NCBI GenBank assembly: GCA_043819385.1
Contig: JBDREW010000031.1
Span: 1-10,615 of the forward strand
Direction of reading: 5' to 3'
Length of the DNA: 10,615 nucleotides
From: JBDREW01 sp043819385
GTDB lineage: Bacteria; Patescibacteriota; Minisyncoccia; Minisyncoccales; GWA2-38-27
Made by a program: the position numbers and the translations under genes. The notes below the pieces were generated by a model. It was not told the DNA's origin. It did no database searches and was given only the letters and a program-made list of their open reading frames with translations. Of the stretch, positions 5,505 to 10,615 are shown piece by piece. Positions within the stretch are counted from its first letter, which is position 1, and each line of letters opens with the position of its first letter.

Positions 5505-5936
5505 TCAAAATTCTCCTTTTCTATTCATCAATTCATTCTTCACTTCTTTGGGAAAAACATCATAATCATAAATATTATTTATAGAAATCCATTCTATTTT
5601 ATATTCTCCTCTATATTCTGATTCACTTTGAAATTCCGGACCTTGTCCTTCTCCAAGATTACCACTAATTATTTCGCAATTATAAAAAATTTCTTCTTCA
5701 GTAAACGTAAACACTTTTCTTATTTTTACATCTACTCCTAGTTCTTCTTTGGTTTCTCTGATAACTGCTTCTTCAAAAGATTCTCCTTTTTCTACACTAC
5801 CACCCGGAAAAACCCAATATTCTCTATCGTCTTTAATTCTATGTATTAAAAGCACCTTATCATCTTCTATTATTACGGCTCTTACTCTCTTTTGTTCTGC
5901 TAATATAATTTTTTCTTTTGTATTGATTATTTTCAA
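5505..5936 (-). CDS. Nudix hydrolase
   Basis: A 143-aa Nudix-fold protein. The Nudix box runs from G46 to V68 and fits GX5EX7REUXEEXGU exactly (E52; R60-E61; E64-E65; G67), with the usual preceding strand RVRAVIIEDDKVLLIHR and WVFPGG. These enzymes cleave nucleoside diphosphates linked to another group, releasing a nucleotide or phosphate with Mg bound by the Glu residues. Subfamily and substrate (mutagenic dNTP, ADP-ribose, cap-like or sugar nucleotides) cannot be read from the motif. The first usable start in the frame is a TTG at 5936, 17 bases after the PlsC stop, with no strong SD. The region before the conserved strand is about 16 residues, so this start gives a normal length. Likely cotranscribed with the acyltransferase. 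Confidence 0.9.
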   Translation of the reverse strand: MKIINTKEKIILAEQKRVRAVIIEDDKVLLIHRIKDDREYWVFPGGSVEKGESFEEAVIRETKEELGVDVKIRKVFTFTEEEIFYNCEIISGNLGEGQGPEFQSESEYRGEYKIEWISINNIYDYDVFPKEVKNELMNRKGEF

Positions 5937-5953
5937 GTTTTTAAATTTTAAAT

Positions 5954-6583
5954 TTATAATTCCCTTATTTTGTTCATTACAAAAATAGCAGATGTGTTAA
6001 GTTTATTTAAATCATTTATGTCATGAGGAGCAAGTAAAAAAGTTTTACCAATTTTTACTTTTACTCTATGTTTTCTTAAAAGAAAATTAGAAAAAGTTAT
6101 CTTTATATTCCCCTCAATCTTAACTGGCAAAATTTTAGTATTAGTTTTAAGAGATAAATAAGCAGCTCCTTTTCTGCCCCTACGAAGACGACCTGCTTTT
6201 CTTCTTTTACCTTCTGGAAAAATTCCTATTACTCCTCTTTTTTTTAAAATATTAACTGGGATTTTCAATATTTTTCCTAATTCTTCTCCTTTTTTTATTG
6301 GAAAACAACCAAATGCCCAAACAATTGGAAAAATACGAAAAGAATAATAATATTTATACCAACAAGCAAAACGAATAGGAAAAACTTTTGACAAAAAAGG
6401 CATTGAAGCTCCTATTACAAATGAATCTATCCAAGAGGCATGATTAGCAGCGATAATTAAAGGACCTTGAAGTTCTTTAAGATTTTCTTGAGATTCAATT
6501 TCAAGATTAATAAAAAATCTAAAAACAGGCCTTAATATTAACCAGCTAAAATTATATAAAATTTTACTAATTATATAACGCAT
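5954..6583 (-). CDS. PlsC-like 1-acyl-glycerol-3-phosphate acyltransferase
   Basis: A 209-aa member of the PlsC/LPLAT acyltransferase family, which acylates lysophosphatidic acid or a related lysophospholipid at the inner membrane face. The catalytic HX4D motif is NHASWID (H48, D53). The second block is GCFPIKKGE (92-100) and the third is IFPEGKRRK (121-129), with a very basic stretch to about 138. The N-terminal 25 residues are hydrophobic with Arg, typical of a membrane-binding helix. Length is near the lower end for PlsC. The ATG at 6583 has no clear SD, and the region upstream is shared with a divergent promoter for the HAD gene. It heads the unit with the Nudix hydrolase. Exact lipid acceptor is not determinable. 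Confidence 0.88.
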   Translation of the reverse strand: MRYIISKILYNFSWLILRPVFRFFINLEIESQENLKELQGPLIIAANHASWIDSFVIGASMPFLSKVFPIRFACWYKYYYSFRIFPIVWAFGCFPIKKGEELGKILKIPVNILKKRGVIGIFPEGKRRKAGRLRRGRKGAAYLSLKTNTKILPVKIEGNIKITFSNFLLRKHRVKVKIGKTFLLAPHDINDLNKLNTSAIFVMNKIREL

Positions 6584-6642
6584 TGTGCTTTAACTTTAAC
6601 ATTTTTTAGCTCTAAAAAAAAGAGTGATTATTTAATATTTAT

Positions 6643-6670
6643 TTGACAAAAATTATTAAAAAAATACAAT
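6643..6670 (+). promoter_or_regulatory. Sigma70-type promoter of the HAD phosphatase gene
   Basis: TTGACA (6643-6648), 16-base spacer, TACAAT (6665-6670). Transcription should begin near 6677, at the boxA-like leader element. Confidence 0.75.
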
Positions 6671-6674
6671 AAAC

Positions 6675-6700
6675 ATAGTTCCTTAAAAACGAAACAAAAC
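6675..6700 (+). promoter_or_regulatory. BoxA-like leader element, copy 1
   Basis: ATAGTTCCTTAAAAAC followed by gaaacaaaac, starting 4 bases after the -10 box. It matches the leaders of the 69-aa gene and of the trpS unit and resembles the NusB-binding boxA core (TTCTTTAACA-like). An SD (TTGGAGA) follows before the ATG at 6716. Confidence 0.45.
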
Positions 6701-6715
6701 ATTGGAGAATATACC

Positions 6716-7510
6716 ATGAATAATGGAAAGCCAGCAATTTTTATTGATATTGATGGTTGTTTAATATCTGATTCTGGAAATGTATCAAAAGAATATTATC
6801 AAGCATTATATCAATTATCTCAATTAATAAAAAAAGGGGATACAGGAAATGGACCGAGTGTTCGACTTTGCTCTGGAAGAAATATTAATTGTGTTGATAT
6901 GATATGCGCTGTGCTTGGAATAGTAAACTCTTTTATGATTATTGAGAATGGAACTGCTTTACTAAATCCAAGAACAAGACAACTTATACTCCATCCAAAT
7001 ATTAATGGAAAAACGAAAAAAATATTTAGAAGAATTACTTCAAAAAGAATACCAATTATTAAGAGAAAATATCCTGGATTTTTTCTTTATTTAGGAAATA
7101 TAATATATTTTACTTTTGAAAGAAAAACTGAAACACCAATTGATATAGAAACTATGTACCAAGGAGTAAGAAGAGAATTTTCAGACCTTATCAGAAATAG
7201 ATCTGTAAAAGTTTTTTATTCAAGAAATTCTGTAAATATAGGACCTGCTAAAATAGACAAAGGCAATGGAATAAGATTTTTAGCTGAAAAAGATAATTTA
7301 GACCTTTCTCAATCATTAGCTATTGGAGATTCAAAACAAGATATTCCCGCTTTTAGACAAGTAAAATTTATCGGTTGCCCATCAAATGCCAGTGAAAGAT
7401 GCAAAGAATATGTTAAAGGAAGAAAAGGAAGAATTTCTCCATATTCCTATGCAAAAGGCGTAGTTGATATAATTAAATATTTTAATGGAGATAATATAAA
7501 TTTAAATTAA
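6716..7510 (+). CDS. HAD-superfamily (type IIB, Cof-like) phosphatase
   Basis: A 264-aa HAD hydrolase. The nucleophile motif I is FIDIDGC (D11, D13), motif II is LCSGRN (S53), motif III is K182 in KIDKGNG, and motif IV is IGDSKQD (D205, D209). ENGT at 77-80 and the inserted alpha/beta cap between motifs II and III place it with the IIB group that includes Cof, sucrose-phosphate and mannosyl-3-phosphoglycerate phosphatases. It would dephosphorylate a sugar phosphate or similar metabolite in the cytoplasm. The ATG at 6716 has GGAGA about 7 bases upstream. It is monocistronic, with its own TTGACA/TACAAT promoter and a hairpin terminator. Codons are AT-rich with AGA for Arg, like the left part of the window. 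Substrate unknown. Confidence 0.88.
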   Translation: MNNGKPAIFIDIDGCLISDSGNVSKEYYQALYQLSQLIKKGDTGNGPSVRLCSGRNINCVDMICAVLGIVNSFMIIENGTALLNPRTRQLILHPNINGKTKKIFRRITSKRIPIIKRKYPGFFLYLGNIIYFTFERKTETPIDIETMYQGVRREFSDLIRNRSVKVFYSRNSVNIGPAKIDKGNGIRFLAEKDNLDLSQSLAIGDSKQDIPAFRQVKFIGCPSNASERCKEYVKGRKGRISPYSYAKGVVDIIKYFNGDNINLN

Positions 7511-7514
7511 AAAT

Positions 7515-7541
7515 AAAGTGAGGAAAAATCCTCACTTTTTT
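7515..7541 (+). terminator. Terminator between convergent HAD and yraN genes
   Basis: aaagtgagg (7515-7523), loop aaaaat, cctcacttt (7530-7538), then a T tract. T-rich sequence also follows on the minus strand, so it may serve both genes. Confidence 0.85.
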
Positions 7542-7580
7542 ATATTTCCTATAATACTTCACTATTTAAAATATAATTTT

Positions 7581-7994
7581 TTATTTTTTAGAAACAATAT
7601 TTTCAAAATGTTTAATTTTTGCCTTTTGAGTTTCTAAATTAACTCTCACTGAAACTACATCAATTTGCCAATTAGATTCTAAAAAAATATTATTTTCTCC
7701 AAGCCAAATTTCAGCAAATTTTAATAATTGTTTTTGTTTTTCAAAATCAACCTTATCTTCTGGATTAAAAAATCCGCTATTAACGGAATTTAAAAATTTG
7801 TCTTGATTATCTTTAATAGTTTTAACTTCAACAAAACAAATTGTTTTTTTCTTTTTTACAATAATATCAATTTCTCCTTTTACTAAATTAGATAATTCTT
7901 TAAAATAATTTCTTTCTAAAATTTCATATCCTTTTTTAGCTAAATAAGAACAAGCAATTTTTTCTCCGTAGTCCCCTAATCTTTTTCTATCCAT
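7581..7994 (-). CDS. yraN: YraN family (UPF0102) putative endonuclease
   Basis: A 137-aa protein of the UPF0102/YraN family, which has a restriction-endonuclease-like fold and is widely conserved near ribosomal and DNA-processing genes, but whose role is still uncertain. Visible family features are the N-terminal G7-D-Y-G-E11 helix with A-C-S-Y-L-A-K-K-G-Y, the metal-site residues E41 and D43 (KGEIDII), the E56-V-K58 motif (FVEVKT) and D112 (WQIDVVSV). It is slightly longer than the usual 115-125 residues because of an insertion before E41 and around 60-82. There is no SD. A weak TAAAAT lies four bases before the ATG at 7994, so it may also be leaderless. It is divergent from the 69-aa gene and convergent with the HAD gene. 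Confidence 0.9.
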   Translation of the reverse strand: MDRKRLGDYGEKIACSYLAKKGYEILERNYFKELSNLVKGEIDIIVKKKKTICFVEVKTIKDNQDKFLNSVNSGFFNPEDKVDFEKQKQLLKFAEIWLGENNIFLESNWQIDVVSVRVNLETQKAKIKHFENIVSKK

Positions 7995-8022
7995 AATTAT
8001 TTTAATGATTTAATTAAATAAA

Positions 8023-8050
8023 TTGACAAAAAATAATGTTTTGGTAAACT
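8023..8050 (+). promoter_or_regulatory. Promoter of the 69-aa gene
   Basis: TTGACA (8023-8028), 16-base spacer, TAAACT (8045-8050). The layout relative to the leader element is the same as for the HAD gene (-35 to element 32 bases; -10 to element 4 bases), which supports the weak -10 call. Confidence 0.55.
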
Positions 8051-8054
8051 ATAA

Positions 8055-8071
8055 ATAGTTTTTAAACAAAC
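8055..8071 (+). promoter_or_regulatory. BoxA-like leader element, copy 2
   Basis: ATAGTTTTTAAACAAAC at the expected transcript 5' end; compare copies 1 (6675) and 3 (8534). Confidence 0.4.
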
Positions 8072-8097
8072 TCAACTCTTTACTAGGAGGAAACGGA

Positions 8098-8307
8098 ATG
8101 TCTCCCAAGAAGAAAGCAACAACGAAAAAATCTAAACATGGAAAACAGAAAAAACTTCCTGGCAAACCTTATGTAAAAAATGCTTCTTATTTTTTAACTA
8201 CACCGCTTAGTGAGATACGAGAAGCTACTGATCAAATTTCTGGATGCGAAGTTCTTGGGCCAGGAAAATTTAGACATGGTGTAACTCCTGGACATAACGA
8301 CAATTAG
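8098..8307 (+). CDS. Small Lys-rich hypothetical protein, 69 aa
   Basis: I do not recognise this protein. Residues 1-27 are extremely basic (about a dozen Lys with Ser/Thr/Pro) and look disordered or nucleic-acid-binding. The middle (30-50) could form one strand and one helix, and the last 16 residues are rich in Gly, His, Pro and Asn. There is one Cys (C50). No signal peptide or membrane segment. It is surely expressed: TTGACA promoter, boxA-like leader, a perfect AGGAGG 7 bases before the ATG, and a strong terminator after the stop. It is monocistronic. A nucleoid- or ribosome-associated small protein and a peptide precursor are both possible; neither is supported by a family motif. Confidence 0.72.
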   Translation: MSPKKKATTKKSKHGKQKKLPGKPYVKNASYFLTTPLSEIREATDQISGCEVLGPGKFRHGVTPGHNDN

Positions 8308-8342
8308 TTCTTTTTTTCCCAAAAATCTTAATTTCAAATCTC

Positions 8343-8375
8343 AAAGTCCTTGTAAAATATATCAAGGACTTTTTT
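8343..8375 (+). terminator. Rho-independent terminator of the 69-aa gene
   Basis: aaagtccttg (8343-8352) pairs with caaggacttt (8363-8372), loop of 10 bases, then ttttatttt. The following 8376-8471 is AT-rich with nothing recognised. Confidence 0.88.
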
Positions 8376-8471
8376 ATTTTGTATCAACGAAATTAACACG
8401 CCACCTGAATTTATAATTATTTTATCAAATTAAACAAAATATTTCAATATAAAATAAGCATACAAAAAAGA

Positions 8472-8505
8472 TTGACAAAATAAGTAAAAAGATGCAAAGT
8501 TACAT
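8472..8505 (+). promoter_or_regulatory. Likely promoter region of the trpS unit
   Basis: A TTGACA at 8472-8477 is followed only by weak -10 candidates (CAAAGT at 8495). A second possibility is TTACAT at 8500-8505 with TTATTA near 8525, which would put the start at the boxA-like element as in the other two leaders. Confidence 0.35.
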
Positions 8506-8533
8506 ATTAACAGGAAATAATTTCTTATTAAAA

Positions 8534-8554
8534 ATAGTTCTTTAACAAACAAAA
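8534..8554 (+). promoter_or_regulatory. BoxA-like leader element, copy 3 (trpS leader)
   Basis: ATAGTTCTTTAACAAAC followed by AAAA. This is the best match of the three to a bacterial boxA (GCTCTTTAACA). It precedes the AGGGGG SD of the 43-aa ORF. Confidence 0.5.
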
Positions 8555-8569
8555 TAGGGGGTACAAACT

Positions 8570-8701
8570 ATGCAACGGTATTCCGAAAAGATCAAAGTAC
8601 GGTGCTACGCTTGCATTTTTAAAAACAAGAACATAGTCGCTCTTGTGGAGGTGAATAGTGGTCCATCGACTACCCATGAAATCGTTTTTTGCGGAAACTA
8701 A
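8570..8701 (+). CDS. Short ORF in the trpS leader, 43 aa
   Basis: This ORF starts at an ATG with AGGGGG 8 bases upstream and ends at TAA. The product starts MQRYSEKIKVRCYAC, has three Cys (12, 15, 41; the first two as CxxC), and no family I recognise. Codon choice (CGG, ATC, AAG, GTC) is like trpS and unlike the AT-rich genes to the left. The frame remains protein-like for another 15 codons after the TAA, so the ORF could be the front of a decayed larger gene. Otherwise it may be a regulatory upstream ORF for trpS. It contains no Trp codon, so a classical Trp attenuation leader is not supported. trpS begins 128 bases after the stop, with its own SD. Confidence 0.5.
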   Translation: MQRYSEKIKVRCYACIFKNKNIVALVEVNSGPSTTHEIVFCGN

Positions 8702-8829
8702 AGATATCTCAATGACAAAAACCAGAAGATGGTTTACGATATTGCGTAGAAATTATACCGCTGAATATCGCAAACTCGTTTCAACTAAACCCAGCAATGA
8801 CAAAACACAGACAAAAAGAGAGGTTCATC

Positions 8830-9882
8830 ATGCAACGAAAAAAACGAATCTTAACTGGCGATAGACCAACTGGTCAATTGCATTTAGGGCACTATGTTGG
8901 CACATTGAAAAATCGCGTTCGTCTCCAAGACGAATATAATTGTTTTTTTATTATTGCTGATCTCCAAGTAATCACTGATCATCTCAAAAATTATAATTCT
9001 ATTGAGAATAATGTTTTTGAGGTAATGTGCGACTATCTCGGTGTTGGTCTTAAACCAGAAAACACCTTCTTTGTACAGTCGCAAGTGCCAGAGCTTACGG
9101 AATTGACGATGTATTTCTCGTTTTTGGTCACACTTCCACGCCTTCAACGTAATCCAACAGTCAAAGACGAAGCAAAAACCTACGGAACCACGAACATCAG
9201 TTACGGATTCCTTGGATATCCCATTTCACAAGCCGCGGACATTCTCGCGTTTAAAGCGGACCTAATACCGGTTGGCCAAGATCAACTACCTCACATCGAA
9301 CAAACACGGGAAATTGTACGATCATTCAATCGAATTTTTAGCAAGGAAATATTTACGCTCCCCGAACCTATGATGGGAGAAGTGCCAATACTCATCGGCA
9401 CAGATGGAACAAACAAAATGAGCAAAAGTCTCGATAACTTTGTGGCATTTGCTCATTCGCCAGAAGAAACAAAGCGTCGCATTCTTAATATGGTCACTGA
9501 TTACAAACGGATATACCGTAAAGATCCTGGCCATCCAGATGAATGTTTTGCATTTAAATACTGGTCAGTTTTCGCTCCGAACAATACATTATTGGTTCGC
9601 CAAGAGTGTGAAACCGCATCCAGAGGATGCAAGGAGTGTAAAGCTCAATTGACCGAAAAGATTAATAAACACCTCACTGAAATTCGTGAGCGACGACAAT
9701 ACTATGCATCGCAACCCGATCTTGTCTGGGATATTCTTGCTACTGGTACAAAACAAGCTCGAATAATCGCCACCGAAACGCTAATAGAAGTTCGCGAAGC
9801 GATGGGAATCTCTTTTCCAAAACTAAAACTCTCAATGGAAAAAGGACCGGCAAAATGCAACTCATCGACTTCACAAAACTAA
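8830..9882 (+). CDS. trpS: Tryptophanyl-tRNA synthetase
   Basis: A 350-aa class Ic synthetase that charges tRNA-Trp with tryptophan. Signatures: TGDRPTG (9-15), the HxGH motif HLGHY (18-22), the GQDQLPH region typical of TrpRS, and KMSKS (196-200). Four Cys (239, 260, 267, 270) give C-x20-C-x6-C-x2-C, close to the iron-sulfur-binding pattern of Thermotoga maritima TrpRS, so a [4Fe-4S] cluster near the anticodon-binding domain is likely. The frame has an earlier ATG at 8797, but I chose 8830: it has AGAGAGG 6 bases upstream and the family normally starts 5-8 residues before TGxxPTG. The 3' end overlaps the next gene by 28 bases. GC content is well above that of the left part of the window. Confidence 0.95.
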   Translation: MQRKKRILTGDRPTGQLHLGHYVGTLKNRVRLQDEYNCFFIIADLQVITDHLKNYNSIENNVFEVMCDYLGVGLKPENTFFVQSQVPELTELTMYFSFLVTLPRLQRNPTVKDEAKTYGTTNISYGFLGYPISQAADILAFKADLIPVGQDQLPHIEQTREIVRSFNRIFSKEIFTLPEPMMGEVPILIGTDGTNKMSKSLDNFVAFAHSPEETKRRILNMVTDYKRIYRKDPGHPDECFAFKYWSVFAPNNTLLVRQECETASRGCKECKAQLTEKINKHLTEIRERRQYYASQPDLVWDILATGTKQARIIATETLIEVREAMGISFPKLKLSMEKGPAKCNSSTSQN

Positions 9883-10496
9883 ACTATCAACATCTAAATG
9901 CGACTATGACTGATATGGGAATGGCAGATTTCAACAATCTGCCATTCCCAGTCATTCTTGAACAACTCGATTTAAGTTCAAACAGAGTTACAGAGGAATA
10001 TTTTCCTACACAACAACCCGCTGGTAAGATCGATCTTTCGGAAACTATCCAAATGCTTAGACAGCAAAAAAAAATCGTTGACGTAATCGGTTCGACAAAA
10101 ATTTCGTCCAACTTTCCAATCTACTTCTCAACATTAGTAAAGGTCAAGCCCAAGGAATATCTTAAGCGATATGTTGAAGTAGCAAAAATATTTTGCGAAC
10201 TCTCAAATAAGCTAATATTCGTGGTCTGGATAGAAGATACTTTAACGATTCTCAAAAATAATTGGAACGTATCAACTACACAACAAGCTATTAACGCATT
10301 TAAAACCTTTTTCTCTAAAGAGTTTTCTAAATGTCAAATAATGCTCAGTAGCGAAATTGCCCCAGTAGGTATTCCTCAAAGTTTTGCTGATAAACTCTCC
10401 GCAATAACCACTGAGAAATTTCTTTCCGCATTGCCATTTCATCTAAGAAATCCGATGTTTATAAAAACACTGGATATTGATGTGGGACCCAATTAG
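9855..10496 (+). CDS. Protein of 213 aa overlapping trpS, possibly a degenerate aaRS-like domain
   Basis: The start ATG lies 28 bases inside the end of trpS, with AAAAAGGA 8-9 bases upstream, so it is translationally coupled. No clear family motif is seen. By eye, residues 97-200 follow the layout of the TyrRS/TrpRS Rossmann core: KEYLKRYVEVAKIF sits where HLGHY and its helix lie, LIFVVWIEDTL where the strand IIILLADLHAY lies, then a helix (141-156), a strand with CQIMLSSEI (160-168), a helix (174-190) and a final LPFHLRNP like TrpRS LPRLQRNP. The catalytic HxGH is replaced by YLKRY and KMSKS is absent, so it could not act as a synthetase. An adaptor, tRNA-binding or regulatory role, or a cyclodipeptide-synthase-like fold, is speculation. 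Composition matches trpS. Hypothetical is the safe label. Confidence 0.8.
   Translation: MQLIDFTKLNYQHLNATMTDMGMADFNNLPFPVILEQLDLSSNRVTEEYFPTQQPAGKIDLSETIQMLRQQKKIVDVIGSTKISSNFPIYFSTLVKVKPKEYLKRYVEVAKIFCELSNKLIFVVWIEDTLTILKNNWNVSTTQQAINAFKTFFSKEFSKCQIMLSSEIAPVGIPQSFADKLSAITTEKFLSALPFHLRNPMFIKTLDIDVGPN
9916..9950 (+). repeat. Perfect 15-bp inverted repeat early in the 213-aa gene
   Basis: tgggaatggcagatt (9916-9930), loop tcaac, aatctgccattccca (9936-9950). The RNA would form a 15-bp hairpin 62-96 bases after the start codon. No T tract follows on either strand. It encodes the segment around MGMADFNNLPFP. Confidence 0.85.
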
Positions 10497-10532
10497 TAGA
10501 CACTTTTAAAAAACAGCTATGTATTCCGAGAC

Positions 10533-10570
10533 AAAAGATGATTTCTGTATTGTACAGGTGTCATCTTTTT
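10533..10570 (+). terminator. Rho-independent terminator of the trpS unit
   Basis: aaaagatga (10533-10541) pairs with tcatctttt (10561-10569); inside, ctgta (10545-10549) pairs with tacag (10553-10557) with a ttg loop. A T tract and aattt follow. The remaining bases to 10615 are AT-rich with no recognised gene. Confidence 0.8.
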
Positions 10571-10615
10571 TAATTTCCATTGGCGTCTTTTTTTATTGTA
10601 ATATTTCATGTATAT

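Noticed and set aside
8500..8829. T-box or Trp-attenuator in the trpS leader
   Set aside because: I find no T-box sequence (AGGGTGGNACCGCG-like), no terminator hairpin with T tract, and no run of Trp codons in the leader ORF.
8658..8864. Plus-strand ORF of 68 aa before trpS
   Set aside because: Its GTG start lies inside the 43-aa ORF and it overlaps the trpS start and SD in another frame. No SD. A part may be a frame-shifted remnant, as noted in the trpS-leader finding.
1..10615. tRNA genes, CRISPR arrays, insertion sequences, phage genes
   Set aside because: No cloverleaf or GGTTCGANTCC-type sequence, no regularly spaced repeats and no transposase or integrase motif were seen on either strand.

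Overview
The window is about 10.6 kb of AT-rich bacterial DNA. Bacterial Shine-Dalgarno (SD) sequences, sigma70-type promoters and hairpin/T-tract terminators are all visible. Base composition, short intergenic gaps, small operons and the gene mix (YraN, PlsC, Nudix, CYTH, TrpRS) would fit a reduced-genome lineage such as Patescibacteria/CPR. That placement is an impression, not a proof. There is no rRNA, tRNA, CRISPR array, transposase or phage gene.

Reading the minus strand from about 6.6 kb leftwards, four transcription units can be separated by promoters and terminators. Unit 1 holds a PlsC-like acyltransferase, a Nudix hydrolase and a truncated GNAT N-terminus, and ends at a terminator at 5283-5258. 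Unit 2 starts at a consensus promoter (5234-5206) that sits directly on an ATG. It encodes an unrecognised 71-aa protein, a thymidylate-synthase-like protein, a QueC-like PP-loop ATPase with a zinc-type Cys cluster, and a CYTH-domain protein, and ends at a terminator at 2765-2731. Unit 3 is one gene for a 66-aa Cys-containing peptide with a Gly/Asp-rich tail, a very strong SD and its own terminator. Unit 4 has a TehB-like methyltransferase, possibly a tiny overlapping ORF, an unrecognised 133-aa protein and an APH/choline-kinase-fold phosphotransferase.

The plus strand on the right carries a HAD-IIB phosphatase, an unrecognised 69-aa Lys-rich protein and the trpS unit. Convergent to the HAD gene is yraN on the minus strand. 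The trpS unit has a long leader with a 43-aa ORF, trpS itself with Cys residues typical of Fe-S TrpRS enzymes, and an overlapping 213-aa gene that may be a degenerate aminoacyl-tRNA-synthetase-like domain. The three plus-strand leaders share a boxA-like element. The trpS unit is clearly richer in GC than the rest.

The most interesting candidate system is unit 2: TS-like, QueC-like and CYTH enzymes in one compact, overlapping operon. This pairs a pyrimidine-C5 chemistry fold, an ATP-dependent amidating/nitrile-forming fold and a triphosphate-handling fold. It suggests an uncharacterised nucleotide-modification or nucleotide-signalling pathway; the function is inferred, not shown.
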